Shown piece after piece: positions 18,968 through 26,911 of a stretch of 64,000 nucleotides of DNA (position 1 is its first letter; the number at the start of each line of letters is the position of its first letter). The stretch covers positions 1 through 64,000 of the forward strand of contig CAXFAI010000007.1 in NCBI GenBank assembly GCA_964001305.1. The letters are read 5' to 3'. The notes beneath the pieces were generated by a model that saw only the letters and a program-made list of their open reading frames with translations, was not told the origin of the DNA and made no database searches. Origin of the DNA: CAJXMH01 sp964001305 (lineage in GTDB: Bacteria > Bacteroidota > Bacteroidia > Flavobacteriales_E > Vicingaceae). The position numbers and the translations under genes were made by a program.

Positions 18968-19001
18968 AAAAAATCCATTCCTGTTTAGTGAATGGATTTT
19001 T
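18968..19001 (+). terminator. Intrinsic terminator after the transketolase operon
   Basis: AAAATCCATTC and GAATGGATTTT form an 11-bp perfect stem around a 9-nt loop, with a T-run on the 3' side. The potential upstream ATG of the sigma-factor frame (18992) lies inside this stem, which argues for the later start at 19013. Confidence 0.8.
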
Positions 19002-19012
19002 CATTAATAGCC

Positions 19013-19537
19013 ATGAAAGACAAAGAGTTATTGAATATTTATTTTGTAGAAGGGAAAAAGCACTACGCCTTTAACCTCATGGTACGTGAATATTCCAAAA
19101 GACTTTATTGGCACATTCGAAGATTGGTTCACACTCACGAAAATGCAGATGATGTTTTACAAGAGACCATGCTCAAAGTGTGGAAAGGTCTTCCCTCCTT
19201 TCGGGCTGATGCACAATTGTATTCTTGGATGTATCGAATTGCTACAAATGAAGCTTTCAATTTTCTGAAGAAGAATAAAATTGAGCAAAATACATTGGAC
19301 GATGCCCTACTTTACCTGAAAGACGATCCTTATTTTGATGGTGATGAAGCGTACGAGTCTTTTCTAATGGCAATAGAACAGTTACCTGAAAAACAAAAAT
19401 TGGTATTTAATCTAAAATACTTCGAGCAATTATCATATCAAGAAATGGTAGAATTATTAGGAGGTACAGAAGGTTCATTAAAAGCTTCGTACCACCACGC
19501 TGTAAAAAAAATCAAAGAATTTTTACAATTGGATTAA
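19013..19537 (+). CDS. ECF-type RNA polymerase sigma factor
   Basis: A 174-residue sigma-70 family protein with region 2 (about 18-85, including ADDVLQETMLKVWKGL and the WMYRIATNEAFNFLKK segment) and region 4 (about 118-172, LPEKQKLVFNLKYFEQLSYQ and a helix-turn-helix). Region 3 is absent, as in ECF sigmas. The start MKDKELL is used because the in-frame ATG seven codons earlier is buried in the terminator stem. It is followed by a small membrane protein and a secreted coiled-coil protein, an arrangement expected for a membrane-sensing regulon in which these act as anti-sigma and sensor. No promoter was resolved between the terminator and the start. Confidence 0.92.
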   Translation: MKDKELLNIYFVEGKKHYAFNLMVREYSKRLYWHIRRLVHTHENADDVLQETMLKVWKGLPSFRADAQLYSWMYRIATNEAFNFLKKNKIEQNTLDDALLYLKDDPYFDGDEAYESFLMAIEQLPEKQKLVFNLKYFEQLSYQEMVELLGGTEGSLKASYHHAVKKIKEFLQLD

Positions 19538-19573
19538 ACCTTTTATCTACATAAGTATCTAATAGGATAGCAA

Positions 19574-19987
19574 ATGGATAAAGAATTAAAAAAATATCGC
19601 AAACAAGACGCCTTTAAAGTTCCTGACGATTACTTTGAAGATTTTGCTTATCGCATGCAATTACAAATTGGCGAAGATTCTGAAAAAATTTCTTGGCTAA
19701 CTAAATTGAACCAAGCATTTCAATTTCGCTGGTCTATGCCCATGTTTATTGTAATTGCCCTTTGCTACTTTTCCATTTGGGTAAATCAAGATGGAGTTTA
19801 TATGCAGGATGAAGACCTGCAATCTTTCTTGCTTGAAGAAAGTGAAGATTGGATGGCTAATCAAGATCTCATGGACTTAGCTTACCATTACCAAGCTTCT
19901 ACTTTAGAGGATTTTAGTGATGAGGATATTGAAAATTACCTAAATGAAGAAAGTTCAGACACCGAATTAATCCTATTTGATCATTAA
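19574..19987 (+). CDS. Single-pass membrane protein, putative anti-sigma partner
   Basis: 137 residues. The N-terminal soluble part (1-54) carries charged helices and a VPDDYFEDF motif that is typical of Bacteroidota proteins encoded after ECF sigmas. One transmembrane helix covers about 55-72 (MPMFIVIALCYFSIWV), and an acidic C-terminal part (about 75-137) holds several D/E-rich helices. The topology fits a cytoplasmic sigma-binding domain and a periplasmic sensor tail. No named anti-sigma domain was recognised, so function is inferred from position 36 nt after the sigma gene and 11 nt before the Spy-like gene. Confidence 0.65.
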   Translation: MDKELKKYRKQDAFKVPDDYFEDFAYRMQLQIGEDSEKISWLTKLNQAFQFRWSMPMFIVIALCYFSIWVNQDGVYMQDEDLQSFLLEESEDWMANQDLMDLAYHYQASTLEDFSDEDIENYLNEESSDTELILFDH

Positions 19988-19998
19988 ATTTTAAGAAA

Positions 19999-20517
19999 AT
20001 GAATATCAAAAAACAGCTTCTTTTACTCCTTTTGGTAAGCTTTGGTTTAAGTGCTATGGCTCAAAGATTGAGTGATGAAAAGAGAGAAAAAATGGAAAAA
20101 CTCAAAGTAGCTTATCTACTTGTTGAATTGGAGTTAGATGAACAAAAAAGTGCAGCCTTCAAAAGCTTGTATGATGAATATCAAGAAAAGAAAAAGGAAC
20201 TTTGGAAAAGGTCTCATGATGCTCACAAACAGATGAAAGAAGCAGAGCATGATGAAGAAGAAAGTGAGCTTGAAAACTTAAGTGAAACAGAAGCTCAAAA
20301 AGCGTTAGATGAGCGCATTGAATTAGAAGAACAAAAACTAGCTTTGGAGAAAGAATACCTTGAAAAAATGGTAGCATTAATGGGTGCCAAAAAAGTGCTT
20401 CAAATGAAAAAAGCGGAACATTCTTTTAAAAGGGAGTTACTCCATATGTACAAAGACGATAAAAAGCGTCACCATATGGAAAAAGAGCTCATCGAGAAGC
20501 GAAGGAAAGCACATTAA
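19999..20517 (+). CDS. Periplasmic Spy/CpxP-like coiled-coil protein
   Basis: 172 residues with a clear signal peptide (cut near AMAQ, residue 22), then an almost entirely charged, helical protein rich in E, K and L. Low-similarity resemblance to the Spy/CpxP/CnrX group: short alpha-helical proteins that act as periplasmic chaperones or sensors of envelope stress. Histidine-rich C-terminal end (HSFKREL...KKRHHM) could bind metal, but that is only a suggestion. It is the third gene of the sigma-factor module and is followed by a strong terminator. Confidence 0.7.
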   Translation: MNIKKQLLLLLLVSFGLSAMAQRLSDEKREKMEKLKVAYLLVELELDEQKSAAFKSLYDEYQEKKKELWKRSHDAHKQMKEAEHDEEESELENLSETEAQKALDERIELEEQKLALEKEYLEKMVALMGAKKVLQMKKAEHSFKRELLHMYKDDKKRHHMEKELIEKRRKAH

Positions 20518-20524
20518 AACAATT

Positions 20525-20558
20525 AAAAAAAGCGGTCGAAATCGACCGCTTTTTTTTT
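20525..20558 (+). terminator. Strong intrinsic terminator after the sigma-factor module
   Basis: AGCGGTCGA and TCGACCGCT are perfect complements (20531-20539 and 20542-20550) flanked by A-run and T-run, so the stem extends into an A/T tract. The T-run overlaps the -33 region of the next gene's promoter. Confidence 0.92.
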
Positions 20559-20584
20559 GATTTGAATACACAGGCTTACTTTTG
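20557..20584 (+). promoter_or_regulatory. Promoter TTG-N17-TACTTTTG for the class III aminotransferase
   Basis: TTG at 20557-20559 and an exact TAnnTTTG box (TACTTTTG) at 20577-20584 are 17 nt apart, within the known Bacteroidota spacing. The predicted transcription start falls at about 20589-20592, on the GTG start codon. Confidence 0.5.
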
Positions 20585-20588
20585 CCAT

Positions 20589-21776
20589 GTGAAAGACGAA
20601 CTTAGTTTTTTTAAAGAGCATTTAGCTCAAACTACCCCATTTCCTTTTGGTATCGAAGTCGATTATGCCCGTGGGAGTTACATCTATGACAAAGCAGGAA
20701 AAGCTTATCTGGATTTAATTTCCGGTATTGGTGTTAGTCATTTAGGACATTCACATCCGAAAATTGTAAATGCAATTCAAAAGCAAGCAGAAAAACACCT
20801 GCATGTAATGGTGTATGGTGAGTTCATTCAAGATGCACAGCAAGAAGCCGCCCTAGAGTTATCCAAAACACTTCCGGAGCAATTACAAGCTTTTTATTTT
20901 GTAAACTCAGGAACTGAAGCTAATGAAGCTGCACTAAAACTTGCCAAAAGAGCCACAGGAAGAACTCAGTTAATTGCCTTCAAAGGTTCATATCACGGCA
21001 GCACCCATGGCTCCTTAAGTGTTAGCTACAATGAAAAAAAGAAAACGCCCTTTCGACCTTTACTAAGTGATGTTGATTTTATCACACTGAATGATTTTGA
21101 TGATTTAAATCGTATCAGTGAAAAAACAGCGGCCGTCATTTTAGAAACCATTCAAGGAGATGCAGGCGTACGAATTCCCAACACAAGGTATTTACAAGCT
21201 TTGCGAAATAAATGCGATGAAGTTGGTGCGCTGCTCATTTTAGATGAAATCCAATGTGGTATGGGTCGTACTGGTAAAATGTGGGCTTTTCAGCACTACA
21301 ACATTACACCCGATATACTTACTTCAGGAAAGGCGCTTGGAGGTGGTTTACCCATTGGTTGTTTAATCAGTTCAAAAAGCTTGATGAGCCGATTTACCAC
21401 CAATCCCATGCTAGGACACATTACCACTTTTGGTGGTCATCCTTTGGTTTGTGCCGCAGCAGCGACAGGGCTTCAGATAATTCGAGAAGAAAAGCTGCTT
21501 GATTCGGTTGAAGAAAAAGGAAGCTATTTAGAAGAATTGTTGCAACATCCTAAAATTAAAGCCATTCGACGAAAAGGATTGCTTTTTGCCATTGACTTAG
21601 AAAATGAAGAACAAGTACAAAAAGTCGTACTTCAAGGTTTGAAAAAAGGCATACTACTGTTTTGGTTTCTATCAACTCCTTATGCTTTTCGCTTAGCTCC
21701 TCCCCTTAACATCAGCAAAGAAGAAATTGAGCAAGGTGCAAAAGTGATTCAGGGATTGTTGGATAGTTATTGCTAA
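20589..21776 (+). CDS. Class III PLP aminotransferase (acetylornithine/ornithine/4-aminobutyrate-type)
   Basis: 395 residues from a GTG start. PLP motifs are FVNSGTEANEAALKLAKRATG, FKGSYHGSTHGSLS, the aspartate in LILDEIQCGMGRTG and the Schiff-base lysine in TSGKALGGGLPIG. Family proteins from this phylum start near KDELSFFKEHLAQTTPFP, which matches the GTG. The frame can extend to a TTG at 20562, but that codon lies between the -33 and -7 boxes, so a transcript would start after it. Substrate is not settled: the general class covers acetylornithine, ornithine, 4-aminobutyrate and related amines. No pathway partners are adjacent. Confidence 0.85.
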   Translation: MKDELSFFKEHLAQTTPFPFGIEVDYARGSYIYDKAGKAYLDLISGIGVSHLGHSHPKIVNAIQKQAEKHLHVMVYGEFIQDAQQEAALELSKTLPEQLQAFYFVNSGTEANEAALKLAKRATGRTQLIAFKGSYHGSTHGSLSVSYNEKKKTPFRPLLSDVDFITLNDFDDLNRISEKTAAVILETIQGDAGVRIPNTRYLQALRNKCDEVGALLILDEIQCGMGRTGKMWAFQHYNITPDILTSGKALGGGLPIGCLISSKSLMSRFTTNPMLGHITTFGGHPLVCAAAATGLQIIREEKLLDSVEEKGSYLEELLQHPKIKAIRRKGLLFAIDLENEEQVQKVVLQGLKKGILLFWFLSTPYAFRLAPPLNISKEEIEQGAKVIQGLLDSYC

Positions 21777-21820
21777 TTCATAATTAATCTTAAGCTAAAA
21801 CTCTCTTACTCTTTTTGTGT

Positions 21821-21828
21821 TACCTTAG
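21821..21828 (+). promoter_or_regulatory. Candidate -7 box (TACCTTAG) before the DUF2911 gene
   Basis: One mismatch from TAnnTTTG, 25 nt before the ATG at 21854. No good -33 TTG was found. The box lies downstream of an earlier in-frame ATG (21815), which supports the later start. Confidence 0.25.
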
Positions 21829-21853
21829 CAAACACATTAAAAAAGACCATATC

Positions 21854-22366
21854 ATGAAAAGAATTACTTTACTATTAGTTAGCTTGTTTACTTTAAGCAG
21901 TATCAGCTTTGCTCAAGGAGAAATGAAAAAGCGTCAAAGTCCTGCAGAAACAGCTACAGGAACCATTAACAAAACTGAAATTAGCATTAACTACAGCAGC
22001 CCTAGAGCGAAAGACCGTAAAATCTACGGTGAATTAGTCCCTTTTGGAAAAATATGGAGAGCCGGGGCAAATGAGGCGACAACCATTACCTTTAGCAAAG
22101 ATGTTAAAGTGGAAGGCAAAGCGCTTGCAGCAGGTACTTATGCCTTATTTGTTATTCCAAAGCAAGATGGCACTTGGACTGTTATTTTTAACAAAGAAGC
22201 CAAGCAATGGGGAGCCTACAAGCACGATGAAAGCAAAGATGCTTTGCGCATTGAAGCGAAAACTTCTACCATTGACCATGTGGAAAACATGACTTTTGTT
22301 GTTGATTCAAAAGGAATGATTCATTTAGACTGGTCAAAAACCAGAATGAGCTTTTCCGTTCAATAA
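21854..22366 (+). CDS. Secreted DUF2911 protein
   Basis: 170 residues with a signal peptide (MKRITLLLVSLF..., cut near SFAQ). The body has the conserved DUF2911 pattern: SPAETATGTI, ITINYSSP-like (here ISINYSSPRAKDRKIYGELVPFGKIWRAGANEAT) and the TYALFVIPKQDGTWTVIFNKEAKQWG segment. The family is widespread in Bacteroidota, predicted periplasmic or secreted, without a known activity. The start is placed at 21854 because an earlier in-frame ATG (21815) gives an N-terminus with no signal peptide at the right place. A terminator follows. Confidence 0.88.
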   Translation: MKRITLLLVSLFTLSSISFAQGEMKKRQSPAETATGTINKTEISINYSSPRAKDRKIYGELVPFGKIWRAGANEATTITFSKDVKVEGKALAAGTYALFVIPKQDGTWTVIFNKEAKQWGAYKHDESKDALRIEAKTSTIDHVENMTFVVDSKGMIHLDWSKTRMSFSVQ

Positions 22367-22387
22367 GCTAGCTTTACATAAATACCA

Positions 22388-22419
22388 AGAAAGCTCCCCT
22401 AGTGGAGCTTTTTTCTTTT
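22388..22419 (+). terminator. Intrinsic terminator after the DUF2911 gene
   Basis: AAAGCTCC (22390-22397) pairs with GGAGCTTT (22404-22411) around a 6-nt loop, followed by a T-rich tail. The upstream edge of the helicase frame (22402) lies inside this hairpin. Confidence 0.85.
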
Positions 22420-22428
22420 CTTTACCAT

Positions 22429-23688
22429 ATGACATTTCGAGATTTTAATTTCACAGAAGAAATACTGCAAGGCTTAGATGCCATGCGCTTTGAAGAACCT
22501 ACTCCTGTTCAAGCAGAGTCGATTCCCATTATTCAAAAAGGCAATGACATTATTGCGGTGGCCCAAACTGGCACAGGAAAAACTGCAGCCTACCTCCTAC
22601 CCACTATGGATAGTGTAATTAAGAAAGGTGGTGGACACATTAGTACATTGATCATTGCCCCTACAAGAGAGTTGGCCATGCAAATTGATCAGCAAATGGA
22701 AGGCTTTTCTTATTTCACTGGTGCTTCTTCCATTGCCATTTATGGAGGTGGTTCAGGCTCTTCTTTTGAAGCAGAGAAAACAGCCTTAACGGAAGGTGCT
22801 GATTTTATTGTTGCTACACCCGGGAGACTTTTGTCTCACTTGAACTTGAAATATGTAAAGATTGACAAATTGCAGCATTTCATTCTCGACGAGGCCGACC
22901 GAATGCTAGATATGGGATTTGCAGACGATATTAAAAAAATTGCGGAGTATTTGCCCAAAGAAAGGCAAAACATCATGTTTTCAGCTACTATGCCTCCTAA
23001 GATTAGGAATCTTGCTAAGTCAGTGATGAATCAACCTGAAGAAGTAAACATTGCTATCTCGCAAACGGCTGAAGGAATTTTGCAAGCGGCTTACTTAACC
23101 TATGAGGGACAAAAAAATGAGCTAGTCAAACACCTTTTAAAAGGCAAAGATGAACTGAGCAGCATTATCATTTTTACTTCAAGAAAAAATACTGTAAAAG
23201 AATTGGTGCGTGATTTAAAGCGCATGAATATGGATGCTGATGGTATCTCTTCTGATTTAGATCAAACACAAAGAGAAGATGTATTAAGAAGGTTTAGAAA
23301 CAAGCGTTTGCGGATTCTTGTGGCAACGGACATTATATCACGAGGAATTGACATTGACAACATTGATTTGGTGATGAATTATGATGTTCCAAATGACCCT
23401 GAAGATTATGTGCATCGTGTGGGTAGAACTGCTCGGGCTAAATCTACTGGTATGGCTTTAACCTTTATTGACCAAAGTGGCCAAAGAGATTTTCAGAAAA
23501 TTGAACAATTAATTCAGAAGGACGTTCCAAAGTTGCCTAATCCGCCTGAAATTGGTGAAGGCCCTGCTTATAATCCTCCCACTAAAAAAGGAAATAGCAG
23601 AAACAAAAAGAAATTTTACCCAAAGCGTAAGCACAAGAATCAAAATCAGAAAAACCGTGGACGACAAGATAAAGGCAAAACTGACTGA
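22429..23688 (+). CDS. DEAD-box RNA helicase with basic C-terminal tail
   Basis: 419 residues. Motif I is AQTGTGKT, motif II is DEAD in FILDEADRMLDMGF, motif III is FSATM, and the C-terminal RecA domain has TDIISRGIDI and VHRVGRTARA. A lysine/arginine/asparagine-rich tail (about 370-419) should bind RNA. The start MTFRDFNFTE is taken because the frame upstream runs back into the terminator. It overlaps the MsrB gene that follows by about 32 nt. DEAD-box helicases unwind RNA for ribosome assembly or decay. It is one of two in this window; the other (55707) is RhlE-like. Confidence 0.92.
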   Translation: MTFRDFNFTEEILQGLDAMRFEEPTPVQAESIPIIQKGNDIIAVAQTGTGKTAAYLLPTMDSVIKKGGGHISTLIIAPTRELAMQIDQQMEGFSYFTGASSIAIYGGGSGSSFEAEKTALTEGADFIVATPGRLLSHLNLKYVKIDKLQHFILDEADRMLDMGFADDIKKIAEYLPKERQNIMFSATMPPKIRNLAKSVMNQPEEVNIAISQTAEGILQAAYLTYEGQKNELVKHLLKGKDELSSIIIFTSRKNTVKELVRDLKRMNMDADGISSDLDQTQREDVLRRFRNKRLRILVATDIISRGIDIDNIDLVMNYDVPNDPEDYVHRVGRTARAKSTGMALTFIDQSGQRDFQKIEQLIQKDVPKLPNPPEIGEGPAYNPPTKKGNSRNKKKFYPKRKHKNQNQKNRGRQDKGKTD

Positions 23689-24040
23689 TGAACAGTACCG
23701 CATTTTAGTTGAAAAAGGAACCGAAAGACCTTTTACAGGTAAATACCTTGACCATAAAGAAGAAGGAAAATACACCTGCGCTGCTTGTGGTAATGAGCTG
23801 TTTGACTCTTCCACCAAGTTTGATTCAGGAAGCGGATGGCCAAGTTTTTACGATGTAGTTGATCAAGGAAATGTAGAATTGATTCTAGATACTTCTCACG
23901 GAATGATACGGACTGAAGTGGTTTGCTCTAATTGTGGAGGACATTTAGGTCATGTTTTCTCTGACGGTCCAAGAGATACAACAGGACAACGCTATTGTAT
24001 CAATTCTGTTAGTTTGGATTTTAAAAAAGATAATTCTTAA
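23657..24040 (+). CDS. msrB: Methionine-R-sulfoxide reductase B (cytosolic)
   Basis: 127 residues from a GTG at 23657. Visible are ILVEKGTERPFTGKY, the zinc CxxC pairs (CAAC, CSNC), SGSGWPSFYD and the catalytic cysteine in RYCINSVSLDF. It reduces R-methionine sulfoxide in proteins. The start is uncertain: the open frame extends about 35 codons further upstream inside the helicase tail, but the family begins only just before LTDEQY, so the GTG is the nearest fitting start and overlaps the helicase gene by 32 nt. No signal peptide, unlike the second MsrB at 28079. Confidence 0.88.
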   Translation: MDDKIKAKLTDEQYRILVEKGTERPFTGKYLDHKEEGKYTCAACGNELFDSSTKFDSGSGWPSFYDVVDQGNVELILDTSHGMIRTEVVCSNCGGHLGHVFSDGPRDTTGQRYCINSVSLDFKKDNS

Positions 24041-24051
24041 TTCCCTCCTTC

Positions 24052-24960
24052 CTAAACAAGGTATTCCATTCCTTCTTCAGCAATATAGCTCTCCTTAAAA
24101 GTCGGTCTGCTTTCTTGCAAAAAAGCGTCTTTTGACTTATATCGATTTGAAAAGTGTCCAAGAAGTAATTTTTTGGCTTCAGCTTCTAGTGCTACTTGAG
24201 CTGCATCTTTTGCCGTAGAATGAAATGTTTTCGTTGCTCTTTTTCGATCTTTTTCTAAAAAAGTAGACTCATGATACAACAAATCAACTTCTTTGAGAAA
24301 AGGAATTAGCTTCGCATTGTAGGCAGTATCTGAACAATAAGCATACGATTTAGGAGCTTCCGGATCGGTAGTCAGCAAGTTGTTTTTTACCACAACCCCA
24401 TCCTCTGAACGAAAATCTTCTCCTTTGGTTAATTCATGTCTTGCATAATTAGGAATAGCATATTCTTCCAAAGCTTTTGGAACAAGCTTCCTAGGTTTCT
24501 CTTTTTCTTCAAACTTAAAGCCAAAACAAGGAATGCGATGCTTTAATGGCAGACTTGAAATTTTTACTTTATCATTTTCAAAAACCACAGCGCCGGCAGC
24601 TTCAACCAAGTGAAATTGCATTTCATAAGATAAATGACTACCAGCATTTCTAAATTGAATTTCTATGATTTCTTGTAACCCCTTTGGTCCGTGAATGTGT
24701 AACTCTTTTTTTCTTCCTAAAAGGTGCATGGTTGACATAAGTCCTACCAATCCAAAAAAATGATCCCCATGTAAATGAGAGATAAAAATGTGGTCAATTT
24801 TCTGAACTTTGACTTTGTTTCTTCTAAGCTCAATTTGAGTCCCCTCACCGCAATCCATGAGAAAAAGCTCATTTCCCATTTCAATAACTTGTGAGGTTTG
24901 ATTGGCTTGTAAGGTTGGCAAAGCAGACCCACTTCCAAGAATGAGGACTTTAAAAGCCAT
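24052..24960 (-). CDS. rnz: Ribonuclease Z (tRNA 3'-end processing)
   Basis: 302 residues, the length of the short tRNase Z. The metallo-beta-lactamase HxHxDH motif is SHLHGDHFFG (H62, H64, D66, H67). Other metal ligands are in the YCSDTAY and LLLGHFSNRYK segments, and the exosite arm is shortened. It cuts the 3' trailer from tRNA precursors. The start overlaps the stop of the STAS gene by one base (TAATG), so translation is probably coupled to it. Confidence 0.95.
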   Translation of the reverse strand: MAFKVLILGSGSALPTLQANQTSQVIEMGNELFLMDCGEGTQIELRRNKVKVQKIDHIFISHLHGDHFFGLVGLMSTMHLLGRKKELHIHGPKGLQEIIEIQFRNAGSHLSYEMQFHLVEAAGAVVFENDKVKISSLPLKHRIPCFGFKFEEKEKPRKLVPKALEEYAIPNYARHELTKGEDFRSEDGVVVKNNLLTTDPEAPKSYAYCSDTAYNAKLIPFLKEVDLLYHESTFLEKDRKRATKTFHSTAKDAAQVALEAEAKKLLLGHFSNRYKSKDAFLQESRPTFKESYIAEEGMEYLV

Positions 24961-25355
24961 TAATCCAGCTCTTCATCAAAATCGCCTAAACCTTTTTCAA
25001 GCTCATCCATAAAAATGAAGTCAACTGCTTCATTTAATGTTGGAGTGATTGTAATGACACTATCAAGTTGAGAAATTTCAATCAGCTTTTCAACGGCATT
25101 TTGCAAATTGCAAATGACCATACATCCGTTTGCTTCCTTACAGATTCGATTGGCTACCAAAATAGCACTTAAGCCTGATGAGTCACAATAATTGGCCTTT
25201 TCTAAATCAATAATTATATTCTTAACCGATTGACTTTTCAATATTGCTAATTCCGCTTTTAAATCTGGAGAAACCTTAGCGGTAAACTTACTCTCCAAAA
25301 TGGTGATTAAGATAAAATTGTCTTTGTTTTCAATCGTATAACTAGATGGACTCAT
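24960..25355 (-). CDS. STAS-domain protein (anti-sigma factor antagonist type)
   Basis: 131 residues with a STAS fold and the conserved D-S-S-G phosphorylation site (NYCDSSGLSAIL, S59 or S60). A C-terminal acidic extension (about 118-131) follows. Anti-sigma antagonists are switched off by serine phosphorylation by a HPK/RsbW-type kinase, but no such kinase or PP2C phosphatase is encoded here. It overlaps rnz by TAATG and follows pyrB with a 35-nt gap, so it may sit at the end of a pyrR-pyrB-STAS-rnz transcript. Partner is unknown. Confidence 0.85.
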   Translation of the reverse strand: MSPSSYTIENKDNFILITILESKFTAKVSPDLKAELAILKSQSVKNIIIDLEKANYCDSSGLSAILVANRICKEANGCMVICNLQNAVEKLIEISQLDSVITITPTLNEAVDFIFMDELEKGLGDFDEELD

Positions 25356-25390
25356 GTTAGAATTTTGAAAGAGCGGTAAAAATATAAATT

Positions 25391-26338
25391 TTAATTATCA
25401 AAACCTTCTAATGAAGCAAGTAGGTATAAAATCGCCATTCGAATAGCAACACCATTTTCTACTTGATTCAAAATAATTGAATCGGAGGAATCAGCGACTT
25501 CTGATGAAATTTCTACTCCCCGATTGATTGGACCTGGATGCATTATCGTAAGTGATTTTCCAGCCTTTTTTAAGCGATCTGTGGTCAATCCATACAAATT
25601 ATGATATTCTCTTAAGGATGGAAAGTATTTCACACCTGCTGCCCCACCTTGCCTTTCGAGCTGTATCCGCAACATCATGGCAATATCTGCCCAAGCAAGT
25701 GCTTCTTCTAACTTATAGCTAACACTTACACCTAATGCGTGAATGTATTTCGGGATTAAAGTAGGAGGTCCACAAACCATGACTTTTGCACCCAATTTTT
25801 GCAGACAATAGATATTTGATAAAGCCACCCTAGAGTGTAAAATATCTCCAATAATCGCAATATTTTTTCCTTTAACATCACCTAACTTTTCCCGAATACT
25901 GTAGGCATCAAGCAAAGCTTGGGTGGGATGTTCATGTGCTCCATCTCCTGCATTTACAATATTGGCTTTGATATGTTTGGATAAGAAAATATGAGCTCCT
26001 GGATTGGGATGCCTCATCACCACCATATCCACTTTCATAGCTAAAATATTGTTTACCGTATCAATCAGTGTTTCCCCTTTGGTTACAGAAGAAGCAGAAG
26101 CCGAAAAGTTAATCACATCGGCTGAAAGTCTTTTCTCAGCCAATTCAAATGAAAGCTTTGTTCTCGTAGAGTTTTCAAAAAATAAATTGGCAATGGTAAT
26201 GTCTCTTAAAGAGGGAACTTTCTTGATTGGACGATTAATTACTTCTTTGAAATTGTCCGCTGTACTGAAGATTAATTCTAAGTCTTGAGCATTTAAGTTT
26301 TTGATTCCTAAAAGGTGTTTCGTACTTAGTCTACTCAT
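25391..26338 (-). CDS. pyrB: Aspartate carbamoyltransferase catalytic subunit
   Basis: 315 residues. The carbamoyl-phosphate motif is FFENSTRTKLSFE (residues 53-65), followed by NAGDGAHEHPTQALLDAY and the C-terminal MHPGPINRGVEI. It catalyses the first committed step of pyrimidine synthesis. No regulatory subunit (pyrI) is visible in the neighbourhood. It overlaps the upstream pyrR by 8 nt. Confidence 0.96.
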   Translation of the reverse strand: MSRLSTKHLLGIKNLNAQDLELIFSTADNFKEVINRPIKKVPSLRDITIANLFFENSTRTKLSFELAEKRLSADVINFSASASSVTKGETLIDTVNNILAMKVDMVVMRHPNPGAHIFLSKHIKANIVNAGDGAHEHPTQALLDAYSIREKLGDVKGKNIAIIGDILHSRVALSNIYCLQKLGAKVMVCGPPTLIPKYIHALGVSVSYKLEEALAWADIAMMLRIQLERQGGAAGVKYFPSLREYHNLYGLTTDRLKKAGKSLTIMHPGPINRGVEISSEVADSSDSIILNQVENGVAIRMAILYLLASLEGFDN

Positions 26339-26882
26339 CCTCTTGTTGTTTAAGAATTACTTGATTCTTACCTTCTGTATCTTTCCAAATAGCTTCTATT
26401 CTTTCACTCGTTAGAGAATCTACTGTTGTGCCCACATAATTAGGCTCTATGGGCAAATGCCTGCTATAACGACGATCCACTAAAACCAAAAGCTCTACTA
26501 ATTTTGGTCTACCATAAGCTAACATCGCATCTAATCCCGAACGAATAGTTCTTCCGGTGTATAAGACATCATCTATTAAAATCACTTTTTTATCTTCAAT
26601 AATGAAGTCAATATGGGTTTTATTAGGAATAAGCGGATTACTTCTTCTACGAAAATCGTCCCTAAAAAAAGTAGTGTCTAAACTTCCTAAATCAATCTTT
26701 TGATTTGGCAGAATTTTAGTCAATTCTTTATGAATGTATTTGGCTAAAAAGATACCTCTTGGTTGTAAACCAATGAGCACGGTATTCGAGAAATCGTTGT
26801 GATTTTCAATCAATTGAAAGCAAAGTCTTTTAACAGTGAGCTTTACCTGTGTTTCGTTTAAAATTAGACGTTTGCTGTTCAT
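26331..26882 (-). CDS. pyrR: PyrR bifunctional regulator / uracil phosphoribosyltransferase
   Basis: 183 residues. The PRPP loop is VILIDDVLYTGRTIRSGLD, and RG-IFLAKYIH- and the flexible RRRSNPLI segment are also seen. PyrR makes UMP from uracil and PRPP and in Gram-positives also binds mRNA to attenuate pyr genes. The start ATG 26882 is preferred over the TTG at 26894, since that TTG lies within the TATATTTG -7 box. Overlaps pyrB by 8 nt. Confidence 0.92.
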   Translation of the reverse strand: MNSKRLILNETQVKLTVKRLCFQLIENHNDFSNTVLIGLQPRGIFLAKYIHKELTKILPNQKIDLGSLDTTFFRDDFRRRSNPLIPNKTHIDFIIEDKKVILIDDVLYTGRTIRSGLDAMLAYGRPKLVELLVLVDRRYSRHLPIEPNYVGTTVDSLTSERIEAIWKDTEGKNQVILKQQEDE

Positions 26883-26891
26883 TCTAAAGGG

Positions 26892-26899
26892 CAAATATA
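26892..26899 (-). promoter_or_regulatory. -7 box (TATATTTG) for the pyrR-pyrB operon
   Basis: An exact TAnnTTTG match between the previous gene's stop and the pyrR ATG. It predicts a transcript start about 4-6 nt before the start codon. A -33 TTG is not obvious. Confidence 0.4.
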
Positions 26900-26911
26900 A
26901 GGCATAGAAAA

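Noticed and set aside
18992..19012. Upstream ATG for the ECF sigma factor
   Set aside because: It lies inside the stem of the transketolase-operon terminator.
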